A stretch of 57,649 nt of DNA from Acidobacteriota bacterium (GTDB lineage: Bacteria > Acidobacteriota > Terriglobia > Versatilivoradales > Versatilivoraceae): contig JAPPDF010000053.1 of assembly GCA_028875575.1 (NCBI GenBank), forward strand, positions 1-57,649. The letters run 5' to 3'. Below the pieces are notes generated by a model that was not told the DNA's origin, ran no database searches, and was given only the letters and a program-made list of their open reading frames with translations. Both the position numbers and the translations under genes were made by a program. The stretch's first letter is position 1. The number at the start of each line of letters is the position of its first letter. This document shows positions 43,447 to 52,469 of the stretch, piece after piece.

Positions 43447-44874
43447 ATGGCGATGCAGACCGAATCCAAGGCCTCTGTGGGCGGCGGCCCACCGGCGAGA
43501 CCAAGCGGCGTTCGCCACGGCGTGCTGGGCCTGCTGGCGCTGGCGGCTGCCAGCGCCTACCTCACCCGTCACTGCATTGCCGTCGCCAACACCACCATTC
43601 AGAGGGAGCTCCACTTCACCACCGAGCAGATGGGCTGGATACTGAGCGCCTTCATGGTGGGCTACCTGGCCTTTCAGGTCCCGGGAGGCTGGCTGGGAAC
43701 CCGCCTGGGACCAAGGTGGGCCTTGTCCCTCATCAGCCTGCTCTGGTCGCTGTTCAACCTCTGGTCGGCCAGGGTGTATTCCTTTCTTCCCATGCTGGCT
43801 TCCCGGATTGCCTTTGGCGCCGCCCAGGCCGGACTGGTGCCCATCGCCACCCTGGTCATCAACAACTGGTTCCCCGAGCGGCGGCGGGGGTTCAGCAGCG
43901 CCAGCGTGGAGACTTCCATGTCCATCGGGGGCATCGTCACCATGGGATTGACGGCCTACCTGATGGAGCGCTACCCCTGGCGGGAGGTCTTCGGTCTCTA
44001 TACCTGGGTGGGCGTGGCCTGGGCGGTGGGCTTTTTCTGCTACTTCCGCAACCACCCCCGGCAGCACCCCTGGGCGAATGAGGCCGAGCGGGACCTGATC
44101 ACCCGGCAGCCTTTCGCCGGGCAAACGGGGGTGGCCGCCACCGCCTCGAGCCCGACCCGGCCCGAATCGACCGAGGAAGGGAGTCCCCGACCCTACCTTA
44201 GCCCGGACAGCCAGTCGACCCTGCTGGCCAGCATGATCGGGAGCCGCAGCCTGTGGGGAATCTGTTCCCAGCAGTTCCTGCGGGCGGCTGCCTATGCCGT
44301 CTTCGTCTCCTGGTTTCCCGCCTACCTGGAAAAGGGCTACGGCATCACGCCCGGCCAGGCGGGATGGTTTGCCGTATGGCCTCTGGCGGCGGCGGTGACG
44401 GGGTTGATGGCGGGCGGCTTTCTGGTGGACGGGTTGTTCGCGCGGACCGGAAGCAAGCGGATCAGCCGCAGCCTGGTGGCCTGCTTCGGCATCGGCACCG
44501 CCGGCCTGCTGACGCTGCTGGCCCTGGGGGCCCCCTCGGCTCCGGTATTGGTGGCGTTGCTGTCGGCAAGCTCCCTGGCGGGCGCCTTTTCCGGTCCCTC
44601 CTCCTGGACGGCGACCATGGACATCGCCGGCCGCTACAGCGCCCTGCTGATGGCGGTGATGAACATGGCCGGAATCGCCGGGGCCCTGATGATGCCCATC
44701 GCTTTGGGATACCTGATCGGACATATCGAACGGACCGGCGGGGACTGGAACCTGGTGCTCTATCTCATTGCCGGCACGCAGTTGGCGGCTGCGCTCTGCT
44801 GGCTGGCCGTCAGGCCCGACCAACCCCTCATGAAGCCGGCGGACCGGCAGGGCCCGCCGCCAATGGAGGCGTAA
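43447..44874 (+). CDS. MFS transporter (anion:cation symporter type)
   Basis: A 475-residue major facilitator with 12 predicted spans. Early signature: YLTRHCIAVANTTIQREL, then MGWILSAFMVGYLAFQVPGG and the loop 2-3 motif WLGTRLGPRWA. ASRIAFGAAQAGLVP and NNWFPERRRG follow the ACS family (GudP/ExuT/phthalate-type organic-anion carriers). A long central loop (residues about 215-260) is Ser/Pro-rich. The deacylase gene starts 27 bases later, so the carrier probably imports N-acylated amino acids or a related acid for it. Confidence 0.9.
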   Translation: MAMQTESKASVGGGPPARPSGVRHGVLGLLALAAASAYLTRHCIAVANTTIQRELHFTTEQMGWILSAFMVGYLAFQVPGGWLGTRLGPRWALSLISLLWSLFNLWSARVYSFLPMLASRIAFGAAQAGLVPIATLVINNWFPERRRGFSSASVETSMSIGGIVTMGLTAYLMERYPWREVFGLYTWVGVAWAVGFFCYFRNHPRQHPWANEAERDLITRQPFAGQTGVAATASSPTRPESTEEGSPRPYLSPDSQSTLLASMIGSRSLWGICSQQFLRAAAYAVFVSWFPAYLEKGYGITPGQAGWFAVWPLAAAVTGLMAGGFLVDGLFARTGSKRISRSLVACFGIGTAGLLTLLALGAPSAPVLVALLSASSLAGAFSGPSSWTATMDIAGRYSALLMAVMNMAGIAGALMMPIALGYLIGHIERTGGDWNLVLYLIAGTQLAAALCWLAVRPDQPLMKPADRQGPPPMEA

Positions 44875-44901
44875 CCAGCCCCCGCGATTTGTCTCAGCGC
44901 C

Positions 44902-46485
44902 ATGACCTTCGACCTCATCCTAAGCGGCGGACATCTCCTCGACGGCACCGGAACCCCGGCCGTTGCCGCCGACCTGGGCATCCTCGGGGAGAAAATCGAA
45001 GCCATCGGAGACCTCTCCCGGGCCCAGGCCGGCCGAATCGTTCCGCTGCAGGGTCTCACGGTCGCACCAGGATTCATCGACACCCACACCCACTCCGAGG
45101 GACCGCTTCTCCACGATCCCCAGCACGCCTACGGGTTGCGCCAGGGAATCACCACCGAGATCGTGGGCCTGGACGGGATGTCCTGGGCTCCCCTGTCCCG
45201 GGCCAATTTCCAGCTCTACGCGCGCTACCTGGGTGGGATCCTGGGGAACCCGCCGCCCGACTTGGACATGAGCAGCGTCGCCGCCTTTCGAGCGCACTAT
45301 CACCGCAAGGTAGCTGTAAACGTTGCCTACCTGATCCCCCACGGGGCGCTCCGCCTGGAACTGCTGGGCTTCCGGGACCTGCCGCTCCGGGGAGAGGCGC
45401 TCCGGGCCGCCGGGCGCATGGTGCGGCAGGGGATCGAGCAGGGGGCGGTGGGGTTTTCCACCGGAGCCGCCTACTATCCCGGATACTGGGCCGACACCCG
45501 GGAACTGGTGGAACTGTGCCGGGCGGTGCGCCAAGCCGGCGGCGTCTACGTCAACGAGCCCCGGGTGGGGACACCCGCGCGCGCCTTTGCAGGAGGAGGG
45601 ATCCTGGAGGGACTGGAGGTCGCCCGGCGGTCGGGGGCGCCCGTTCACTTCGCCCATCTCAGGACGACCGAGCAGAGCGCCGGCCGGCTCCAGGAACTGG
45701 CAGCCCCCATCGACCGGGCCAAGGACCAGGGGGTGGACTGCAGCATGGACATCTATCCCTATCCCAGCGGGAGCAGCATCGCCGTGAGCTTTCTGCCGGG
45801 CGAGATGCAGGAGGGCGGTCCCGATGCGATTCTGGAGCGGCTGGCCGACCCGGGACGTCAGCGGGCCCTTCGGGACCACCTGCAGAACCACCTGTTCGCG
45901 CCGCTGGAGCCCGTCACCTTTTCCTACCTGCCCCGCAACCCTCACCTGGAGGGAAAGAGCCTGGCCGAGGCATCCCGGCTCCGGGGGTCTTCCCCTACCC
46001 AGACGCTCTGCGACCTCCTGCTGGAGGAGGAACTGAAGGTGGGCTACCTCAACGCACCGCCCTCGAGCCCGGCGCTGCGGGAAGCCATCGACAGGGATTG
46101 CCTGCAGTTGCTGGCCCGTCCCGACGCCATGGCCTGCAGCGACATCACCCCCCTGGGAAGCGCACCCCATCCCCGATGCTACGGAGCCTTCCCCAGATTT
46201 CTGGGACGGCTGCGGCGGCGCTTGGGGAGTCTGAGCCTGGAGACGATGGTCCAGCGGATGACGGACGGGCCGGCGCGCCGCTTCGGATTGAGCGGGCGGG
46301 GCCGGTTGCAGGCGGGGTATTTCGCCGACCTGGTGGCCTTCGACCCGGGCACGGTCACAGATAGCGCTACCTATGAAGACCCCAAGCAGTTTCCCGTGGG
46401 CATACCCTGGGTGGTGGTCAATGGTCAGGTGGCGGTGGAAGAGGGGCGATGTACCGGGGTCCTGGCCGGCCAGGCAGTCCCGTGA
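44902..46485 (+). CDS. N-acyl-D-amino-acid deacylase / D-aminoacylase-type amidohydrolase
   Basis: A 527-residue metal-dependent amidohydrolase. The N-terminal beta domain is LILSGGHLLDGTGTPAVAAD. The barrel metal motif is APGFIDTHTHSEGPLLHD. The next motifs are QGITTEIVGLDGMS, GFSTGAAYYPGYWADTRELV, PVHFAHLRTT (metal His), MDIYPYPSGSS and ACSDITPLGSAPHPRCYGAF (Asp, then HPRxYG). The C-terminal beta domain ends GYFADLVAFDPGTV. These features match D-aminoacylase/dihydroorotase-like enzymes that free D-amino acids from N-acyl forms. It follows the MFS gene, forming an uptake-and-hydrolysis pair. Confidence 0.9.
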   Translation: MTFDLILSGGHLLDGTGTPAVAADLGILGEKIEAIGDLSRAQAGRIVPLQGLTVAPGFIDTHTHSEGPLLHDPQHAYGLRQGITTEIVGLDGMSWAPLSRANFQLYARYLGGILGNPPPDLDMSSVAAFRAHYHRKVAVNVAYLIPHGALRLELLGFRDLPLRGEALRAAGRMVRQGIEQGAVGFSTGAAYYPGYWADTRELVELCRAVRQAGGVYVNEPRVGTPARAFAGGGILEGLEVARRSGAPVHFAHLRTTEQSAGRLQELAAPIDRAKDQGVDCSMDIYPYPSGSSIAVSFLPGEMQEGGPDAILERLADPGRQRALRDHLQNHLFAPLEPVTFSYLPRNPHLEGKSLAEASRLRGSSPTQTLCDLLLEEELKVGYLNAPPSSPALREAIDRDCLQLLARPDAMACSDITPLGSAPHPRCYGAFPRFLGRLRRRLGSLSLETMVQRMTDGPARRFGLSGRGRLQAGYFADLVAFDPGTVTDSATYEDPKQFPVGIPWVVVNGQVAVEEGRCTGVLAGQAVP

Positions 46486-46549
46486 CAAATGGATTCATTG
46501 AAGACGGCCCAACATGAGGTTCCGAAGGCTGCGCCATCCCATTGCCGCC

Positions 46550-47548
46550 TCAACCTTCGGAGGGCTTCTCTTTCCGTTTGGGGCGAATGTCCAGACCGGG
46601 CACGCCCAAATCCAATCGGAAGAGCGCTCCGGGCGTGCCTCCCGTGACGAAGAGCTGATCCAGCCTGGGTCCGCCGAAGGCGCAATTGCTGGTGGTGAGG
46701 TTTCCCCCGGGATAGCGGCGGATGAGCTTGCCCTCGGGGTCCAGGACCTGAACCTGGCGCATCCCGTAGTGGGCCACGTAGAGGTTTCCGGCAGCATCCA
46801 GGCAAATGCCGTCGGGTTGGTTGCCGATCTGCTCTCCCTCCTTCGTGGGCAGATCGGCGAATACCTGCATGGGGCCTACCTTGCCAGGCGAGAGCACCTC
46901 GTAAAGCAGTATACGGTTCTTCTGACTTTCGGCGACCAGCAACCGCTTTCGATCGGGAGTCAGGACGATGCCGTTGGGGTAGGCCAGCCCTCCGGTCACC
47001 AAGTGGGTGGTTCCCTCAGGATCCACGTAGTGAACGGTGCCGATGGGATTGGACAGGCCGGTTCCCTCCGGGTCGGTAAAATAGAAACCTCCCTCCGGGT
47101 CCAGGGTCAGGTCGTTGGGTCCCTTTAGCGGCTTGCCCTCGCATTCCTTGGAGGCCGGTTCCATCATGTTTCCCTCGGCATCCAGACGCAGCACGGCGTG
47201 ATGGGTGGCGTCGCAGACCAGGTGGGTGCCGTCCGCCAGAATCTTGTGGCCGTTGGGTTCCCCGGTCTCCGCCCACACGCGATGCTTTCCATCGGGGGTC
47301 ACCACCGTGATCACCCTCTCGTGGGAAAAGTAGATGTTCCCTTCGCGATCGATCACCACCCCCTCGGAATAGTCATTGGTGCGGACGATCTCCACCGGCT
47401 GGACAGCCTCGGCTTCCGGGAGCACCGCCTTCTTGTCGGAAGGAGCGATCGCGGAATCCGGCTCTCCGGCGGAGCCGCAGCCCAGGCTCCAACCGCATAC
47501 TATTGCCAACACAATGACCCCCAACCCGGCCCGGTGCTCGCGAATCAT
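46550..47548 (-). CDS. SMP-30/gluconolactonase-like lipoprotein
   Basis: A 332-residue exported beta-propeller. The N-terminus is a lipoprotein signal with lipobox WSLGC, Cys near residue 24. The propeller shows YSEGVVIDREGNIYFSHE (metal Glu), GPNDLTLDPEGGFYFTDPEG (Asn), LAYPNGIVLTPDRKRL (Asn) and QPDGICLDAAGNLYVAHYG (Asp), the usual metal sites of SMP-30/gluconolactonase/LRE-like enzymes. Such proteins hydrolyse sugar lactones; substrate unproven. GGGAGG precedes ATG 47548. It converges on the deacylase gene. Confidence 0.9.
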   Translation of the reverse strand: MIREHRAGLGVIVLAIVCGWSLGCGSAGEPDSAIAPSDKKAVLPEAEAVQPVEIVRTNDYSEGVVIDREGNIYFSHERVITVVTPDGKHRVWAETGEPNGHKILADGTHLVCDATHHAVLRLDAEGNMMEPASKECEGKPLKGPNDLTLDPEGGFYFTDPEGTGLSNPIGTVHYVDPEGTTHLVTGGLAYPNGIVLTPDRKRLLVAESQKNRILLYEVLSPGKVGPMQVFADLPTKEGEQIGNQPDGICLDAAGNLYVAHYGMRQVQVLDPEGKLIRRYPGGNLTTSNCAFGGPRLDQLFVTGGTPGALFRLDLGVPGLDIRPKRKEKPSEG

Positions 47549-48148
47549 GAGGACCTCCCGTCCTTATCCAAGGGCTCGGGCAGACGCGATTTGCCGTTGC
47601 CCTCGCAAGATGCGCCCCCCGGCGATGGTTTTCGACTCTTGTTACCGGCATCCTGAACGCTTCGCGACCAGCCTGTAAAACCTCGTGGTCTCAGATCTCG
47701 GGCTTGTCAACCGCGGCGGCTGGCTCGGCTCCGCCAAACACCACTCTTGTCCCGGCAGGAATTTGGATCCTATCGGTTCCCGCTTGCCGGGTCAATGTCG
47801 GAGCGCACCGATCCACCGAGTCGAAACAGGCACCTATGATGGCCAGCCTGCCCGCTCCAGACCGCGACCGCAATCGCGCCCTGTTGGCCCTTTACCCCAG
47901 GATCGCTGCCCCATGTCGATGGTATTTCCCGGATCCACATGGACAGATGTCGAGCGGTTGTTGGCGGTTCGATCAGAGATAGCGACGGATTCCCCTGACA
48001 GTCACCGGTTCACGTGCTGGGCAAGCCGACGTCTCGACGAAGGAGCTTGAAACTGACGCGCCAAACCCACGTGGGTCGAACATCACAGATTGTAATAAGA
48101 CTCAAAAAATAAACATTTTATACATCTTAATTTACACGCAAGTGTCAC
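47549..48148. other. Upstream region of the LRR gene, non-coding
   Basis: About 600 bases with no convincing ORF or RNA gene. The last 80 bases (48085-48140) are strikingly AT-rich (AAAAAATAAACATTTTATAC), unlike the rest of the window. They may serve as a promoter UP element or mark an older insertion boundary. Confidence 0.5.
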
Positions 48149-48210
48149 GATGGTTTGCGTACCATCAAGAACATTCTTGTATTTGCGATTCCGCTGCGGC
48201 GTCCGATAAT
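48149..48210 (+). promoter_or_regulatory. Palindromes and weak promoter upstream of the LRR gene
   Basis: GATGGT-TTGCGT-ACCATC (48149-48166) is directly joined to CAAGAA-CA-TTCTTG (48166-48179). A candidate TTTGCG (48182-48187), 17 bases, GATAAT (48205-48210) follows. The palindromes could bind a repressor, but this is inferred only from symmetry and position. Confidence 0.35.
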
Positions 48211-48269
48211 ACGATCCAAGAATTCGTGATGGCCAGCCCCTTGCCGCTACCGCCCGATCAGCCGGCACC

Positions 48270-51200
48270 TTGTTCTCTGTGATCGTATTGAACATCAACA
48301 GGCTTTCATCATGTATCCGGCCACCCGGTGAGAAATGCGGGCCAAGGACAAGCTCCCCGTGCTGGATTGTCCTTGCCTGGCACTTCGCCCTGCTGTGGTT
48401 CCTTCCAACCGGCGCGTTCGGGCAAGGTATCTGCGACCGCACGCCTCAGGTGCGGGAAGCCCTATTGGAGGTTACCAGGATATCCACCTGCGGACAGGTC
48501 ACCGGCGCCCATCTGTCCAGCGTGCGGCGACTGGATCTTTCGGCGTCCGAAATCACCGAGCTCAAGCAGAACGACTTCAGCGGTCTGAACTCCCTGGAAT
48601 GGTTGCGGTTGAACGAAAACTCCCTGACCGAATTGCCTCAAGGGATCTTCAATGGACTGAATTCGTTGAAAGGCCTGTGGTTGCAGAACAATTCCCTAGC
48701 TGCTTTACGCGATACGGTTTTTAGCGGGTTAGGCAGGCTGCGTGAACTGGTGCTGTTTCAAAACTCGCTGAGTGTGCTACCCGAAGGAATTTTTTCCGGT
48801 CTGGTCGAGCTGAGAACTTTGCGCCTGCAGGACAACTCTCTGAGGACATTGCCCGAGGGAGTTTTTCAAGGGTTGCACAATCTGAGTGAGATGACATTTC
48901 TAGGAAACTCTCTGAGAGACTTACCTGGGGAAATCTTTAGTGGCTTGAGCAATTTGAAACACCTGAATCTAGGTCGGAACTCGTTGGGTTCGCTGCCCAA
49001 GGATATCTTCAGCGGGTTGAACGCACTTGCGGATTTGGGTTTATCGGGAAACCAGCTAAGTGAGTTACCCGAAGAGATCTTTAGCGATCTGAACTCGCTG
49101 GAAACGCTTTGGCTAGTGGACAACCCTCTGAGCACTCTGCCCGCGGGAATCTTCGACGATGTCCTGGATACGATGGGAAGCAGTCCCCATGGGCCCGGAC
49201 TCGGAGTAGACAACCACATGAAGGCCAGTTTGGCCTTCGCTGCGACTTCACAAATCGTATTTTCAGGAACTAATGTGACGGTTACCGTGACGCTGAGCCG
49301 CGAGTTGCCCGTGGCCGTTCGGCTACCCTACAGCCTGGGAGGCAGCGCCACCGAGAACGACTATGCGAATCTGTCCCCCCAACCGGAATCGGGGCTGCTT
49401 TTTCCGGCCGGAGAGACGAGCAAGGAGATTCGTTTTGCGCTGCCGGAAAGCGACGACCGCCCGGGTAAAACGATCGTGCTGACCTTGGGGGAGCTCTCCC
49501 GGGTCCGTCTGCGCCGCTCCGACGGCTCGCCCCCTGACGCTCCTTTTCTGAAGGCCGAAACCCTGGTCGACCGTCCCGAGGATCTGGCCGACCATACGGT
49601 TACGATTTCTTCCCCTAACCAGCCTACGGGTCTTTGCAACCGTACGCCTCAGGTTAGAGACAAGCTGCTGGAGATCACGGGGATACCCGACTGCGCACAA
49701 GTCACACTGGGGCGTCTGGCTGAAGTCACCCGGTTGGATCTTTCAGGCAGCGGACTCACCGCACTTCAAGCGCACGACTTCGGCGGCTTGGTCGCACTGC
49801 ACAGCCTGTTATTGAACAACAACTCCCTCAGGACGCCGCCCGAGGGCGTCTTCAGCGGTCTGAAATCGCTGCGGGTGCTGTGGTTGCAGGGCAACGGGTT
49901 CAACAGCCTTCCCCTTCGAGTTCTGGACGAAGTGATCCACAGGCTGGAGGACCTGCGGGTGGATCCCCGACTGAGCGCCAGCCTTGCCTTTGAGTCGAGT
50001 GCGCAGGAAACGGTGACAGGCGCAACCGTGAGGGTTCGGGTGTGGCTGAGCCGTGCCCTGCCGGTGGCGGTGCGCGTACCCTACAGCGTGAGCGGCACTG
50101 CCACCGAGACCGACTATGGCGGGTTGTTCCCCTCTCCGGAAGTTGGGCTCTTGTTCCCTGCCGGCGAGACTGGGGGGCAGATTGTATTTACTCCCTTGGA
50201 GGACTCGGAAGCCTTGGGGAAGACCGTGGTGCTGACCCTGGGGGAGCTCTCCGAGATCGGACTGCGCCGCTCCGACGGTAGCGGCGACGATGCTCCCGGA
50301 CTGGACGCCGGGGTGCTGGTGGACCGGCCGGCCGCTGGAGCCGTCCACACCGTGACCATGGCTCACTCCAACCAACCGGCAGACGTCTGCGAACGCACGC
50401 CGCAAGTGAGGGATGCGCTGGTCGAAAGGCTTGGCCGGGTCTGCGAGGACATTACGACGGCGCATTTGGCCGAAGTGCGAATCCTGAGTGTGGATGACCC
50501 CGAGTTTACTACCCTTCAAGCACACGACTTCAGCGGGCTGATCGCCCTGGAATATCTGCTGTTGGATCGCAACTCCCTGACCTCATTGGCCGAAGAGGTC
50601 TTCAGCGAATTAACCTCCCTGAAAGGGCTCCGGTTGCAGGACAACTCGCTAAGCATGTTGCCAGAGGGAGTCTTCCAGGGGCTGAATTCTCTGCGAGAGC
50701 TATATTTGTATAGAAACTCTCTGAGCGTCCTGCCTCCCAAGGTCTTTCGCGGCCTGGGCAACCTGCGCGAGTTGCGGTTGTGGGGAAATTCCCTGACCGG
50801 CTTGCCGCCGGGTGTATTCCAGGGGCTGAGCAAACTGGAGGACCTCGAGTTGGGCGCTAACCACTTGAACCAACTTCCGGAGGGAATCTTTAGCGGCCTT
50901 GACAACCTGCGAAGCTTGTGGTTGTCCTTGAACCCCATCAACGAGTTGCCAGAGGGAGTCTTCGACGGTCTGAGCAAGCTGGAAGAGCTGCGGTTGTTGG
51001 GCAACCACCTGGAAGATCTGCCCGTGGACATTTTGGACGGATTGGACAACCTGCGCCTCTTGGTATTGTCCGGCAACCCCCTGAAGGATCTACCCGAGGG
51101 AATCCTGGACGATGTGCTCGATACCTTGGGCGGAGAATACACTGTCGATTTCGGAGCAGGCGTGCTGGGCGGCAACCCTAACGTCATACAAGTGCCCTAT

Positions 51201-52457
51201 CGCGGCCATCTGTCCGTGGATTCCGACCTGAAGGCCACGCTCGCCTTTGCTTCAACCGAAACCGAGGCGCCGGAGGGCGCCACCGTGAGGGTGCCGGTCA
51301 CCTTGAGCCGGGAGCTTCCGGTGTCCGTGAGGGTGCCCTATTCCGTCGGCTTCGGCGGGGCCTCAGCCGGTTACACCAACCTCTCTCCCGCTCTGGACAG
51401 CGGGCTTCTCTTTCCGGCGGGAGAGACCCGAGGCCAAATTTCCTTCACATTGTTGCGGGATACCGCCGCCCAGGGAGAAAGAAGCCTGGTGCTGACCCTG
51501 GGGAAGCCCACCGAGATCCGCCTGCGCCGCTCCCACGGGGAGCCCCCCGACGCTCCGGACCTAAGGAGCGATAGTCTTGTCCTCCGGTCCAAGCACCAAG
51601 CCCTCCACACCGTGACCGTTTCCGACGTCGATCCGGCAGAGCGGGACCCCTTCTGCCTCTCGCTGTGGCAGGATTCGCCCTGCTCCACGGTGGCCATCCT
51701 GCCTCATCTCTTCCTGGGCCCCCTGGGCGAGCATCTGGCCAATACTGAAGTGGCTGTCACCCACAAGGACCCCGAAGCGGCTCATTGCGAGGTGGCAGTG
51801 TTGTTTGACCAAGGGACCTCGATGGCCTCGGCGGTGTCGTTCAGCGGACGGTTTCCGGACGGTAACCTCTTCCGCACCACCCTTCCCAGGGGAGGGGCCG
51901 AGTTGCTGACCCTGACGGCTCCAGATGCCGGACAGCTGACATCCGGAGCTCTATACGTCTTTGCTCGCTCGCCCTGCCAGACCGGCTCCCTTCAGGTCCA
52001 GGCGCGCCATCTGCTGGAAAGTCCATCCGATGGAGAAACGGTGGAACTGTTTTCCGTAGACGGCCAATCGGAAAACGACTGGCTGGGAGACGGAGACTGC
52101 CGCAGGCTGACCGCAATGTTGAGAAATGGCGACAACGTGGGACTGGCTTCGGTGACCACCCGGCCGGGACAATCGGCCCCGCCCGGCACCCGACTCCGCT
52201 TCGCGGAATTCGATCTGAATGGGAACTTGATCGGCAGCCTCGGCAGCCTGGAGATCTACGGGCAGCACCACGCCACATATCCCTGGTCGCTCGATCGGCC
52301 CGCAACCATCCAGATGTGCCTGGACGTGCCCGGCGCCAGTGACTTTCAACTGGCCATCGATGCCCTGGGCACCACGGCCGGGGGCGCCAAGGTGCAATTT
52401 TCCACCGTGATCATTCCCGGTGACACCGGGCCGGACGACCGCGGCCCGAGTCGATAA
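48270..52457 (+). CDS. Secreted LRR protein with three cap-LRR-Calx-beta-like modules
   Basis: A 1395-residue secreted or surface protein. After a signal-like segment (WIVLAWHFALLWFLPTGAFG, about residues 33-52) come three homologous modules. Each opens with a Cys-RTPQVR cap (Cys55, 456, 707). LRRs of the type LPEGIFSGLxxLxxLxLxxNSL follow, about 10 in module 1, three or four in module 2, about 11 in module 3. Each module ends in a Calx-beta-like sandwich (about 317-427, 570-680, 987-1095: VTLSRELPVxVRVPYS, GLLFPAGET, LVLTLGE, IxLRRS). A separate C-terminal domain (1120-1385) carries Cys pairs. The TTG 48270 start is a guess; GTG 48279 and TTG 48288 are alternatives, and all lie in a MITE relic. 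The subtilase gene follows 12 bases later. Likely role: extracellular binding or adhesion. Confidence 0.85.
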   Translation: MFSVIVLNINRLSSCIRPPGEKCGPRTSSPCWIVLAWHFALLWFLPTGAFGQGICDRTPQVREALLEVTRISTCGQVTGAHLSSVRRLDLSASEITELKQNDFSGLNSLEWLRLNENSLTELPQGIFNGLNSLKGLWLQNNSLAALRDTVFSGLGRLRELVLFQNSLSVLPEGIFSGLVELRTLRLQDNSLRTLPEGVFQGLHNLSEMTFLGNSLRDLPGEIFSGLSNLKHLNLGRNSLGSLPKDIFSGLNALADLGLSGNQLSELPEEIFSDLNSLETLWLVDNPLSTLPAGIFDDVLDTMGSSPHGPGLGVDNHMKASLAFAATSQIVFSGTNVTVTVTLSRELPVAVRLPYSLGGSATENDYANLSPQPESGLLFPAGETSKEIRFALPESDDRPGKTIVLTLGELSRVRLRRSDGSPPDAPFLKAETLVDRPEDLADHTVTISSPNQPTGLCNRTPQVRDKLLEITGIPDCAQVTLGRLAEVTRLDLSGSGLTALQAHDFGGLVALHSLLLNNNSLRTPPEGVFSGLKSLRVLWLQGNGFNSLPLRVLDEVIHRLEDLRVDPRLSASLAFESSAQETVTGATVRVRVWLSRALPVAVRVPYSVSGTATETDYGGLFPSPEVGLLFPAGETGGQIVFTPLEDSEALGKTVVLTLGELSEIGLRRSDGSGDDAPGLDAGVLVDRPAAGAVHTVTMAHSNQPADVCERTPQVRDALVERLGRVCEDITTAHLAEVRILSVDDPEFTTLQAHDFSGLIALEYLLLDRNSLTSLAEEVFSELTSLKGLRLQDNSLSMLPEGVFQGLNSLRELYLYRNSLSVLPPKVFRGLGNLRELRLWGNSLTGLPPGVFQGLSKLEDLELGANHLNQLPEGIFSGLDNLRSLWLSLNPINELPEGVFDGLSKLEELRLLGNHLEDLPVDILDGLDNLRLLVLSGNPLKDLPEGILDDVLDTLGGEYTVDFGAGVLGGNPNVIQVPYRGHLSVDSDLKATLAFASTETEAPEGATVRVPVTLSRELPVSVRVPYSVGFGGASAGYTNLSPALDSGLLFPAGETRGQISFTLLRDTAAQGERSLVLTLGKPTEIRLRRSHGEPPDAPDLRSDSLVLRSKHQALHTVTVSDVDPAERDPFCLSLWQDSPCSTVAILPHLFLGPLGEHLANTEVAVTHKDPEAAHCEVAVLFDQGTSMASAVSFSGRFPDGNLFRTTLPRGGAELLTLTAPDAGQLTSGALYVFARSPCQTGSLQVQARHLLESPSDGETVELFSVDGQSENDWLGDGDCRRLTAMLRNGDNVGLASVTTRPGQSAPPGTRLRFAEFDLNGNLIGSLGSLEIYGQHHATYPWSLDRPATIQMCLDVPGASDFQLAIDALGTTAGGAKVQFSTVIIPGDTGPDDRGPSR
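48280..48344 (+). mobile_element. Relic of MITE right end inside the LRR gene 5' region
   Basis: CCCGGTGAGAAATGCGGGCC (48324-48343) matches the right terminal repeat of the elements at 2446 and 56510 with two or three changes. The 20-45 bases before it (CTTTCATCATGTATCC) resemble 56715-56736. The rest of the element is not recognisable. The frame of the LRR protein runs through it just before the signal sequence. Confidence 0.6.
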
Positions 52458-52469
52458 AGGTCTGATCGC

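Noticed and set aside
44253-46364. 703-residue plus-strand frame
   Set aside because: Out-of-frame shadow of the MFS and deacylase genes; Arg/Gly/Pro-rich without any motif.
48083-48442. Minus-strand 119-residue ORF upstream of the LRR gene
   Set aside because: No motif or ribosome-binding site; it spans the palindromes, AT-rich tract and MITE relic.
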